Shown here in pieces: positions 1-4,990 of a stretch of 7,967 bases of DNA. Location: contig MGTA01000112.1 in the NCBI GenBank assembly GCA_001799225.1, positions 1 through 7,967 on the forward strand, in the 5' to 3' direction. Numbering within the stretch: the first letter of the stretch is position 1; every line of letters begins with the position of its first letter. Under the pieces are notes generated by a model. That model was not told where the DNA came from, did not search any database, and saw nothing but the letters and a program-made list of their open reading frames with translations. The translations under genes were made by a program, and so were the position numbers. This DNA comes from Deltaproteobacteria bacterium RIFOXYD12_FULL_50_9 (GTDB lineage: Bacteria; Desulfobacterota; Desulfobulbia; Desulfobulbales; CALZHT01).

Positions 1-207
1 TACTACTTAAAAACCGCCGAAGATTGGTGGTATGTAGTCTGGAACGCCGGTTTCCGCCGGCTGGTCCGCCAGCTTTCCGAAGAGAACCAGGAACGGTTCA
101 AACGCGATCATCTGGAGGAGGTCGAAACCCTCCGGACAAAAGACGGCATCTGGTTGGACGTTGGCGTGCTTTTCACCATCGGCACAAAACCGCCGGCTCG
201 ACAATGA
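1..207 (+). CDS. SAM-dependent methyltransferase, C-terminal fragment (5' end outside window)
   Basis: This is the last 68 codons of a gene read from base 1 in frame 1 to the TGA at 205-207; the start lies upstream. The fragment contains EDWWYVVWNAGFRRLVRQLS, then a charged helix (SEENQERFKRDHLEEV), and ends with a strand-like stretch, GIWLDVGVLFTIGTKP. This tail (EDWW..VWN.G.R....QL, a run of acidic and basic residues, then GIWLDV.VLF..G.KP) is what I know from the C-termini of UbiE/Coq5-like class I methyltransferases. The SAM-binding Rossmann motifs would be upstream and cannot be checked. The substrate cannot be told. An antisense ORF across the same bases is a shadow. The next gene begins 72 bp downstream, so co-transcription is possible but not shown. 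Confidence 0.75.
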   Translation, partial: YYLKTAEDWWYVVWNAGFRRLVRQLSEENQERFKRDHLEEVETLRTKDGIWLDVGVLFTIGTKPPARQ

Positions 208-209
208 CC

Positions 210-275
210 TTGGCTGGCTTTTTATTTTACCAATGTGCTATGCTCATTCCATCAAACAAACCTTTTTTAGGAGAG
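210..275 (+). promoter_or_regulatory. Weak candidate promoter and ribosome binding site before the oxidoreductase gene
   Basis: The 72-bp gap is A+T-rich. It contains TGC-TATGCT at 236-244, which resembles an extended -10 element, with TTGGCT at 210-215 as a poorly spaced -35 (23 bp). A good Shine-Dalgarno sequence, AGGAGAG at 269-275, lies 4 bases before the GTG at 280 and supports that start. The ribosome site is convincing; the promoter is only a suggestion. Confidence 0.3.
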
Positions 276-279
276 GCCC

Positions 280-1473
280 GTGACCCAGTATCTCATCATC
301 GGCAATGGCGTTGCCGGCACAACAGCCGCAGAATCGCTCCGCAAGCAGGATCCGACCGGCAGCATTACAATGATAACCGAAGAGAATCTGCCTTTTTACT
401 ACCGTATCAGACTGCCTGATTTTCTGGCCGGCATCATCAATGAAGAGCAATTGCTCGCCCAAAAAACGGCCTGGTATGACGAACAACGAATCACCCTGAT
501 CACCGCAAGCCGGGTTATCAGCGCTGATCCCGAGGCTAAAAATGTTACCACGGACTCGGCAGGCATTATACCCTACGACCGGCTGCTGATCGCCACCGGC
601 AGCCACTCCTTTGTTCCGCCGATCTCCGGCTCCGACAAAAAGGGGGTCTTCACCCTGCGCGACATCAGCGATGCCCGGGCTATCAAAGCTTATGCAGCCC
701 AAGTCAGGCGTGTGGTAATCATCGGCGGCGGCCTGCTTGGCCTTGAAACCGGTCAGGCCTTACGTAAGCTCGACAAAGAAGTCACTATTGTCGAGTTTTT
801 TTCGCATCTTCTGCCCCGCCAGCTCGATGCCGAAGGCGGGGCCAGACTCAAACAGATCATGGAAACCGGCATGGGGTTTTCCTTTAAGCTCGCTTCTAGT
901 ACCAAGGAGATAGCCGGAAAGGAATCGGCAAACGGTGTAGTGCTTGAAGGAGGCGAAACCCTGCCTTGCGAGATGGTAATTATCTCAGCCGGAGTGCGGG
1001 CCAGTCTGGACCTTGCCCTTAATCTCGAACTTAGCTATGACAAGGGGATCAAGGTAAACGAACGACTTGAGACCAGCCGGCCGGATATCTTTGCCGCCGG
1101 CGATGTCGCCGAATTCGGCGGCAGGCCGCCATACGGCATCTGGCCGGCCGCTATGCAGCAGGGCAAGATTGCCGGGATCACCATGGCCGGCGGCAGCGCA
1201 GTTTACTCCGGCACCACCATGGCCAACAAACTGAAGGTTGTCGGCATCGATCTGGCCGCGGCCGGCGACATTGATGCGGATAACCACTATCAGACCCAGA
1301 TCACGGCGACCGCCACCACCTACCGCAAGATCGTTATTGATCAGAACCGGATCATCGGCTGCATCCTGCTCGGCGACACCAGCGACTTCACAAAATTAAC
1401 CAAGGCCATTACCGACCGGTCCGAACTGCACTTGTTCGACCAAAACCCCAACCCGTCGGCAGCAGCCCAATAA
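280..1473 (+). CDS. FAD/NAD(P)-dependent oxidoreductase (rubredoxin/nitrite reductase class)
   Basis: A 397-residue soluble flavoprotein of the pyridine-nucleotide-disulfide oxidoreductase fold. An N-terminal FAD-binding Rossmann motif is at 6-13 (IIGNGVAG). LLIATGS is at 102-108. A second Rossmann motif for NAD(P)H is at 147-154 (IIGGGLLG). The FAD-contacting segment IFAAGDVAEFGG lies at 270-281, and a small C-terminal domain follows. The order and length match NADH:rubredoxin oxidoreductases and the NirB-like N-terminal module, which move electrons from NAD(P)H through FAD to rubredoxin, nitrite reductase or a similar acceptor. No redox-active CxxxxC is visible near the FAD site, which argues against a dithiol reductase. 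The GTG start is supported by AGGAGAG 4 bases upstream and by the Rossmann strand starting at residue 4. The YeeE pair lies downstream but has its own promoter. The acceptor partner is unknown; peroxide, sulfur or nitrite reduction are possible. Confidence 0.85.
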   Translation: MTQYLIIGNGVAGTTAAESLRKQDPTGSITMITEENLPFYYRIRLPDFLAGIINEEQLLAQKTAWYDEQRITLITASRVISADPEAKNVTTDSAGIIPYDRLLIATGSHSFVPPISGSDKKGVFTLRDISDARAIKAYAAQVRRVVIIGGGLLGLETGQALRKLDKEVTIVEFFSHLLPRQLDAEGGARLKQIMETGMGFSFKLASSTKEIAGKESANGVVLEGGETLPCEMVIISAGVRASLDLALNLELSYDKGIKVNERLETSRPDIFAAGDVAEFGGRPPYGIWPAAMQQGKIAGITMAGGSAVYSGTTMANKLKVVGIDLAAAGDIDADNHYQTQITATATTYRKIVIDQNRIIGCILLGDTSDFTKLTKAITDRSELHLFDQNPNPSAAAQ

Positions 1474-1479
1474 TTTCCC

Positions 1480-1508
1480 TTGACAATTAACCGACTTCGT
1501 CCGATACT
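1480..1508 (+). promoter_or_regulatory. Sigma70-type promoter for the YeeE pair
   Basis: A perfect -35 TTGACA at 1480-1485 is separated by 17 bp from GATACT at 1503-1508 (4 of 6 matches to TATAAT). The -35 begins 6 bases after the stop of the oxidoreductase gene, so the YeeE genes probably have a separate transcript starting near 1515. That is where a perfect palindrome lies. The 5' leader would be about 80 nt. Confidence 0.6.
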
Positions 1509-1514
1509 ATATTA

Positions 1515-1530
1515 GTATTTAATTAAATAC
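1515..1530. promoter_or_regulatory. 16-bp perfect palindrome at the promoter start point, candidate operator
   Basis: The sequence GTATTTAATTAAATAC is identical to its reverse complement and begins 6 bases after the -10 element. A dimeric repressor bound here would overlap the transcription start. A+T-rich palindromes of this size are typical of small winged-helix repressors such as ArsR-family proteins, some of which control sulfur genes; the link to such a regulator is inference. A second, 10-bp palindrome (TTATGCATAA) follows at 1534-1543. Confidence 0.45.
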
Positions 1531-1544
1531 CTTTTATGCATAAT

Positions 1545-1573
1545 GAGATTGTATCTCTTTTAGATCTCAAAAG
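1545..1573 (+). promoter_or_regulatory. Small hairpins in the YeeE leader
   Basis: GAGAT (1545-1549) can pair with ATCTC (1553-1557) around a TGT loop and is followed by TTTT. The same GAGAT can also pair with ATCTC at 1564-1568, and CTTTT (1557-1561) can pair with AAAAG (1569-1573). These are short stems, so an attenuator is only a weak possibility. Confidence 0.2.
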
Positions 1574-1593
1574 GCTAACTCAGGAGAACTGCT

Positions 1594-2118
1594 ATGAAAC
1601 CCTCATCCGATCAAGGCTGGAGCCCCTATCTTGCCGGGGCACTAAGTGGTGTCGTGATCATCCTCTCGGCCTGGCTTACCGGCAATTACTTCGGCGCCTC
1701 AACCACCTTCGCCCGCACTGCCGGAGTATTCGAAAGTTTTATACTCCCGGACCACTTTGCCGGGCTTGAATACTTCAAGATAGTAGCGCCCATAGTTGAC
1801 TGGCAGGTGGTATTTGTCATGGGCATCTTATTTGGCGCTCTGTTGTCAGCGGTTACCTCCAATTCGTTTCAGCTCCAGGCAATTCCGGATCTATGGGCGA
1901 AACGGTTCGGACCGAGCCGCCTGAAAAGAGGGCTGGCTGCCTTTGGCGGCGGAGTCATTACCATGTACGGCGCCAGGCTGGCCGGCGGTTGCCCGAGCGG
2001 CCACGGACTTGGCGGCGCAATGCAGATGGGGATCAGCGGCTATACAGCCTTAATCTGCTTTTTTATTGGCGGCATTGTTGTCGCCCAAACCCTTTACCGC
2101 GGGAGGGCAAACTCATGA
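1594..2118 (+). CDS. YeeE/YedE family sulfur transport half-protein, first subunit
   Basis: A 174-residue inner-membrane protein with about four hydrophobic segments (roughly 10-30, 70-88, 112-130, 148-168). The signature GARLAGGCPSGHGLGG lies at 126-141 with its conserved cysteine at 133. The YeeE/YedE family includes TsuA, a thiosulfate channel in which conserved cysteines carry the substrate across the membrane. Full-length family members contain two related halves of about 170-200 residues. Here the halves are separate genes. The ATG at 1594 has AGGAGA 6 bases upstream, and the ORF ends in an ATGA overlap with the second half. The residues before the first helix are soluble and short. The exact cargo (thiosulfate, sulfide, persulfide or another sulfur species) cannot be read from the sequence. 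Confidence 0.85.
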   Translation: MKPSSDQGWSPYLAGALSGVVIILSAWLTGNYFGASTTFARTAGVFESFILPDHFAGLEYFKIVAPIVDWQVVFVMGILFGALLSAVTSNSFQLQAIPDLWAKRFGPSRLKRGLAAFGGGVITMYGARLAGGCPSGHGLGGAMQMGISGYTALICFFIGGIVVAQTLYRGRANS

Positions 2119-2642
2119 ACCCGCTCATTACCGGACTACTCGCCGGCACAGCCTTCGGCTTTCTCCTGCAGAAAGGCCGGGTCATCCGCTACGACAAACA
2201 GATTGGCGCCCTGCTCCTCAAGGACATGACCATTGTCAAATTCATGTTCACCGCCATCCTGACCGGCATGGTCGGTGTCTACCTGCTGAGCGATCTGGGT
2301 ATGGTGGCCTTACGAATCAAGCCGGCCGTGCTAGGCGCCAACATCATCGGCGGCCTGATCTTCGGCATGGGCTGGGGAGTACTGGGGTACTGTCCTGGCA
2401 CCTCGCTTGGCGCGCTGGGCGAAGGCCGCTGGGACGCGATCTGGGGCATCCTCGGCATGATCGGCGGCGCCGCCCTGTTTGCCGAGACCTATCCGATGCT
2501 CAAAAGCAACATCCTAACCTGGGGCAGGCTGGAAAGCATTACCATCCCCGAGGCCCTGGGCGTCAATCACTGGTTGGTGATCGTCGTCATCGTGGCCGGC
2601 GCCATCCTCCTGTTCCGCTGGCTTGAAAAAATCGGCCGCTGA
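2115..2642 (+). CDS. YeeE/YedE family sulfur transport half-protein, second subunit
   Basis: A 175-residue membrane protein with five likely hydrophobic segments (about 3-18, 42-58, 71-92, 104-122, 152-169). The family motif GWGVLGYCPGTSLGALGEG spans about 86-104, with the conserved cysteine at 93. It should pair with the preceding half-protein to form one sulfur-compound permease. The reading frame is open far upstream (to 1893), but the stretch before 2115 is a shadow of the first gene. The ATG at 2115 overlaps the previous TGA by 4 bases (ATGA) and has a GGGAGGG ribosome site at 2101-2107, so translation is probably coupled. The last eight or so codons and the stop lie inside a repeat that recurs after the serpin gene, so the C-terminal LEKIGR may have been supplied by the repeat. 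Confidence 0.85.
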   Translation: MNPLITGLLAGTAFGFLLQKGRVIRYDKQIGALLLKDMTIVKFMFTAILTGMVGVYLLSDLGMVALRIKPAVLGANIIGGLIFGMGWGVLGYCPGTSLGALGEGRWDAIWGILGMIGGAALFAETYPMLKSNILTWGRLESITIPEALGVNHWLVIVVIVAGAILLFRWLEKIGR

Positions 2643-2673
2643 CCGCGCTCGACGCGTTTTTAAAAAACTACTG
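2617..2673 (+). repeat. Dispersed direct repeat, copy 1 (left of serpin)
   Basis: This stretch aligns without gaps to 4616-4672. By my own count 44 of 57 positions are identical, including GGCTTGAAA, CTGAC and GCGCTCG. Copy 1 begins inside the 3' end of the second YeeE gene and continues into the intergenic region. Differences are not concentrated at third codon positions in any frame I checked, so this is more likely a non-coding repeat than a duplicated small gene. Confidence 0.65.
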
Positions 2674-2681
2674 CAACAATT

Positions 2682-2725
2682 ATCGGTCGGATATCCAGCC
2701 GATACCGGCTGGATATCCGACCGAT
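2682..2725. repeat. 19-bp perfect inverted repeat with 6-base spacer
   Basis: The left arm 2682-2700 (ATCGGTCGGATATCCAGCC) is the exact reverse complement of 2707-2725, with GATACC between. Each arm contains the self-complementary GGATATCC. As RNA it would form a very stable hairpin after the YeeE stop, but no T-run follows (CCACTACC), so it is not a standard intrinsic terminator. It could stabilise the mRNA end or be a protein-binding or recombination site. Confidence 0.7.
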
Positions 2726-2746
2726 CCACTACCATCTTGGTCCTGC

Positions 2747-2771
2747 CAATAGGGAGTGGCTCTATTGTTTT
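2747..2771 (+). terminator. Possible intrinsic terminator after the YeeE pair
   Basis: CAATAGGG can pair with CTCTATTG (8 pairs, one G-T) around the loop AGTGG, and TTTT then CCCC follow directly. The stem is A+T-rich and the T-run short, so this would be a weak terminator. It lies before the serpin promoter, where one is expected. Confidence 0.4.
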
Positions 2772-2807
2772 CCCCAAAAACCACACAATATATTTGTGCT
2801 GTTTCTA

Positions 2808-2840
2808 TTGACAATCTATTCAGCAAGCTGTACTAATACT
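2808..2840 (+). promoter_or_regulatory. Candidate promoter of the serpin gene
   Basis: A perfect TTGACA lies at 2808-2813. Downstream, TACTAATACT (2831-2840) offers imperfect -10 matches: ACTAAT at 18-bp spacing (4 of 6) and TACTAA at 17 bp (3 of 6). The expected start near 2845 leaves a leader of about 85 nt. The -35 is good and the -10 is mediocre. Confidence 0.4.
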
Positions 2841-2914
2841 TTTAATCAATCGGTAAAAATGGATGTCAGGTTGCCAGTTATCGTGAGCAATCAGCTTATT
2901 AACCTATCTCTTCC

Positions 2915-2926
2915 GAGAATATTCTC
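2915..2926. promoter_or_regulatory. 12-bp palindrome over the serpin ribosome-binding region
   Basis: GAGAATATTCTC equals its own reverse complement and ends two bases before the ATG. Its GAG is the only Shine-Dalgarno-like element, about 11 bases from the start. Either the ribosome site is weak or the ATG is controlled by something bound here. Confidence 0.35.
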
Positions 2927-2928
2927 TC

Positions 2929-4593
2929 ATGCGGTTACTTGATCGGCTGTTAAATGGCGGCATTGTGTGCAGCCTTATAACTGTTCTACTAACCGGCTGC
3001 GGGGGTGGGAAGGAGATCTCCGGCGTTTCCGATACCGGGGGGGATAGCCTTATGGCCCCCGAAATCAGTTTCGATGCCTCTAGTGCTAACCCTGATTTGC
3101 CATCTGCCTTTCCTGTTTATGGCGGCGGGGAAAGTCCTGCTGTCTTCGCAACAGGTGGGGCACAACAGAATAACAGCAATTTGGTTGTAATCGACGGGTA
3201 TTCTCCGAACCAAAACCCGGTCAGCGCAGATCCGGACGCTGCCGCTACTTTTCCTGAGTTCATAACTGCATACAATCAGCTTGCCATCAAGCTCTTCAAT
3301 AAATTTTCAACTTATGAAGAAAACAGCTCCGGCAATGCCGATGAGAGAAATGTCGTTCTTTCACCCTTCACCATGGCTCAGGTGATCGGCATGGTCTCGT
3401 CAGGTGCTGCAGGAAAGACTGCAGAGGAATTTCAGAATATTTATTCCCGGGATATTGGCGTAGGCCGGTTGAATGGTTGGTCTCTCATGATGAGTCAGCA
3501 GGTGGCAAATCCCGATCCCAAAATATTCCACAGCCGCAACATAGTCTGGGGACATACAAACTATCTTTTTCTCCCGGGTTACCTGGACAACCTTGCCGGT
3601 TATTATCAGGCAAGTCTGTCAGCCCTCAATTTCACCACTCTTGGTTCTGATTACCAGGCAATGGTTGATAGCTGGATAAATAAAGCTACAAACAATCAAA
3701 TAGCGTATATCGGCCACGACAACGAACCAGCGAAGACCCGGCTGATCATGACCGGGGCGGCAAGGCTTGACGCGAGATGGGATATGCCTTTTGATCCTGA
3801 AAAAACCTCTTCCGGATTGTTCCAAAAGCTTGATAACCTTCAGTACCGGGTGCCGATGCTGCGTAGTCAGGGGGTATATAACTCCTATCAGGACGATACG
3901 GTTACGATCGTTGAGTTGCCCTTGGCTGCCAATAAGTATTCCATGGTGATCTTCATGCCTGAGGGCCCTCTCCGCACCCGAGAATTTGATATGTGGTTGT
4001 GCAACTGGAGATTCAATGCAGAAGGTGTGGGGGAAATCGTTCAAGATGAATCATGCTACCGGGATGTTTTTCAGGACCAGCATTACTTTGCGTTCAAGAA
4101 CTCGTTTCTTGAGAAATACCAGCAGTTGGTCGATTTGATGACTCCCCGATCCGTTGAGGTCAAACTTCCTATATTCTCTATAGATTCAAATAATTATTCT
4201 ATGGTTTCATTTTTACAGGCCAATGGTGTTTACCTGGCTCTTGATAAAAAACAGGCCAACTTTTCCGGGATAAACAGCCTTGGATATACCTATCTGAAGG
4301 ATTTCCGACAATCAGCCGTGATCAGATTTAACGCCCAGGGCCTGAATGGAGCAAGCGCGGCAGTTGCAGCCAACGAAGCAACCCCGGACGAACCGCCTTG
4401 GGTTTGGAAGATTGGGGTGGGAGGGGGGTGGGGGCTTTTTGCGAGTAATGACATTATTTTTGGCACCTATCCACCACTGCCGGATGTCGTTCCTGACGCA
4501 AGGCCGTTTCTCTTTGTCGTCCGTGACACCCAGACCAAAGCCATTCTCTACATCGGCAGTATGGTTGATCCGGGCGGGATTTTGGTTAACTGA
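2929..4593 (+). CDS. Serpin-family lipoprotein with extended reactive-centre loop
   Basis: A 554-residue serpin (serine/cysteine protease inhibitor family). The N-terminus is a lipoprotein signal: basic MRLLDR, a hydrophobic stretch, and the lipobox LLTGC with Cys24 as the lipidation site. Gly follows the Cys, so outer-membrane sorting is likely. A low-complexity linker runs to about 107. The serpin core follows, with NVVLSPFTMAQVIGMVSSGA (141-160), VDSWINKATNNQI, GAARLDARWDMPFDP (276-290), VELPLAANKYSMVIFMPEG and VEVKLPIF. The C-terminal ARPFLFVVRD....ILYIGSMVDPGG is the classic serpin end. The hinge region reads NAQGLNGASAAV (468-479): P15 Gly and the small residues at P11-P8 fit an inhibitory serpin, but P14 is Leu where Thr or Ser is usual. 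An extra stretch of about 30 residues with two cysteines (358, 376) sits before the VEVKLPIF strand. The span from the predicted P1 (near 485) to ARPFLF is about 40 residues, against roughly 10 in typical serpins. Codon use is visibly more A+T-rich than in the flanking genes. Target protease unknown. Confidence 0.9.
   Translation: MRLLDRLLNGGIVCSLITVLLTGCGGGKEISGVSDTGGDSLMAPEISFDASSANPDLPSAFPVYGGGESPAVFATGGAQQNNSNLVVIDGYSPNQNPVSADPDAAATFPEFITAYNQLAIKLFNKFSTYEENSSGNADERNVVLSPFTMAQVIGMVSSGAAGKTAEEFQNIYSRDIGVGRLNGWSLMMSQQVANPDPKIFHSRNIVWGHTNYLFLPGYLDNLAGYYQASLSALNFTTLGSDYQAMVDSWINKATNNQIAYIGHDNEPAKTRLIMTGAARLDARWDMPFDPEKTSSGLFQKLDNLQYRVPMLRSQGVYNSYQDDTVTIVELPLAANKYSMVIFMPEGPLRTREFDMWLCNWRFNAEGVGEIVQDESCYRDVFQDQHYFAFKNSFLEKYQQLVDLMTPRSVEVKLPIFSIDSNNYSMVSFLQANGVYLALDKKQANFSGINSLGYTYLKDFRQSAVIRFNAQGLNGASAAVAANEATPDEPPWVWKIGVGGGWGLFASNDIIFGTYPPLPDVVPDARPFLFVVRDTQTKAILYIGSMVDPGGILVN
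3037..3043 (+). repeat. G7 homopolymer in the 5' part of the serpin gene
   Basis: Seven consecutive G bases encode Gly-Gly in the linker just after the lipobox. Slippage here would frameshift the protein before the serpin domain. The tract is short for a phase-variable locus, so this is only noted. Confidence 0.25.
4414..4434 (+). other. G-quadruplex motif in the loop-coding region of the serpin
   Basis: Four G-runs of 4, 3, 6 and 5 bases are separated by single bases T, A and T. This meets the G-quadruplex pattern with the shortest possible loops. It is on the coding strand, so both the non-template DNA and the mRNA could fold. It encodes the residues IGVGGGWG (495-502) in the elongated reactive-centre loop. 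Confidence 0.7.
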
Positions 4594-4615
4594 AACGATT
4601 TTTTGACTGAAGACT

Positions 4616-4672
4616 GCCGGCTTGAAAGAATCTGTCACTGACTGCGCTCGGCGCGTTGCCAAAAGCCTGCTG
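4616..4672 (+). repeat. Dispersed direct repeat, copy 2 (right of serpin)
   Basis: Same orientation as copy 1 at 2617-2673 and 44 of 57 bases identical in an ungapped alignment. It starts 22 bases after the serpin stop codon. The two copies therefore bracket the serpin gene with about 1.94 kb between them. Similarity fades after CTGCTG; the 19-bp inverted repeat that follows copy 1 is absent here. Confidence 0.65.
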
Positions 4673-4814
4673 AAAGTCCTGCCCAAGGAAGACCTCCAGT
4701 ATGCAGGGTGGGGTTTGTACACCAAAATCATTGCCTTTCTTATGTCTGATTTGCCTTGTTTCATCAAAACTATCATTACTGTTAATCAAGATTGTTGCCT
4801 TTTGTAGATATTTT

Positions 4815-4839
4815 GTTGGGTGGGCAGAGCCCACCCAAC
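4815..4839. repeat. 11-bp perfect hairpin, REP-like
   Basis: GTTGGGTGGGC (4815-4825) and its exact reverse complement (4829-4839) flank the loop AGA. No T-run follows on the + strand. Hairpins built on GGGTGGGC/GCCCACCC occur as dispersed repeats in many bacterial genomes, so a REP-like element is the best guess; termination of the serpin transcript is an alternative. Confidence 0.5.
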
Positions 4840-4897
4840 CCGACTGACCAGTACAATAATATGCCCCGCAAAATTCCCCTAATTATCCTGATTATCC

Positions 4898-4927
4898 TTG
4901 CACACAACCAGGCAATCCGGTTATAAA
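4898..4927 (+). promoter_or_regulatory. Weak candidate promoter of the cheD-cheR operon
   Basis: TATAAA at 4922-4927 is a good -10 (5 of 6). TTGCAC at 4898-4903, 18 bp upstream, is a poor -35 (only TTG matches). I looked for a flagellar sigma28 pattern (TAAA-N15-GCCGATAA) because of the chemotaxis genes. CGATA is present at 4939-4943, but the spacing to TAAA is only about 9, so I do not call it. Confidence 0.25.
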
Positions 4928-4990
4928 TTCAGACTTTACGATACCACAACGTAACACCAAACCCTTGACCATCCTTTCGGAACCGTGTGC

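Larger units (their letters stand above)
4594..4990. other. 397-bp intergenic region between serpin and cheD operon
   Basis: I find no convincing gene here. Small ORFs on both strands run through the repeat but lack ribosome sites and family signatures. The region holds a T6 run at 4599-4604 without a clear stem, the second copy of the direct repeat, an 11-bp hairpin at 4815-4839, two tandem ATTATCCT words (4882-4889 and 4891-4898), and a possible promoter for the cheD operon. Confidence 0.6.

Noticed and set aside
210..235. Sigma54 promoter before the oxidoreductase gene
   Set aside because: TTGGC is present, but the GC dinucleotide at the required distance is missing.
1893..2114. Long upstream extension of the second YeeE gene's frame
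   Set aside because: The bases up to 2114 are the coding sequence of the first half-protein in another frame. The extension is Arg/Pro-rich and unlike a membrane protein, and the ATG at 2115 has a ribosome site and an ATGA overlap.
2066..2626. 186-codon + strand ORF
   Set aside because: Its translation is dominated by His, Arg and Pro, typical of an out-of-frame reading of the YeeE genes.
2623..2811. Small peptide ORFs in the two repeat copies (also 4622-4807)
   Set aside because: They start with similar residues, but base changes between copies are not biased to third positions, there is no ribosome site, and similarity stops after about 18 codons.
4411..4440. Frameshift in the serpin gene at the G-rich tract
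   Set aside because: The upstream hinge and the downstream ARPFLFVVRD end are in the same frame with no stop, so no frameshift is needed to explain the long loop.
4312..4776. Antisense ORF over the serpin end and repeat copy 2
   Set aside because: It is open because of the repeat and the G-rich tract on the other strand; no ribosome site or domain signature was seen.
4924..4950. Flagellar sigma28 promoter before the cheD operon
   Set aside because: TAAA and CGATA are present, but about 9 bases apart instead of about 15, and the -10 matches only 5 of 8.
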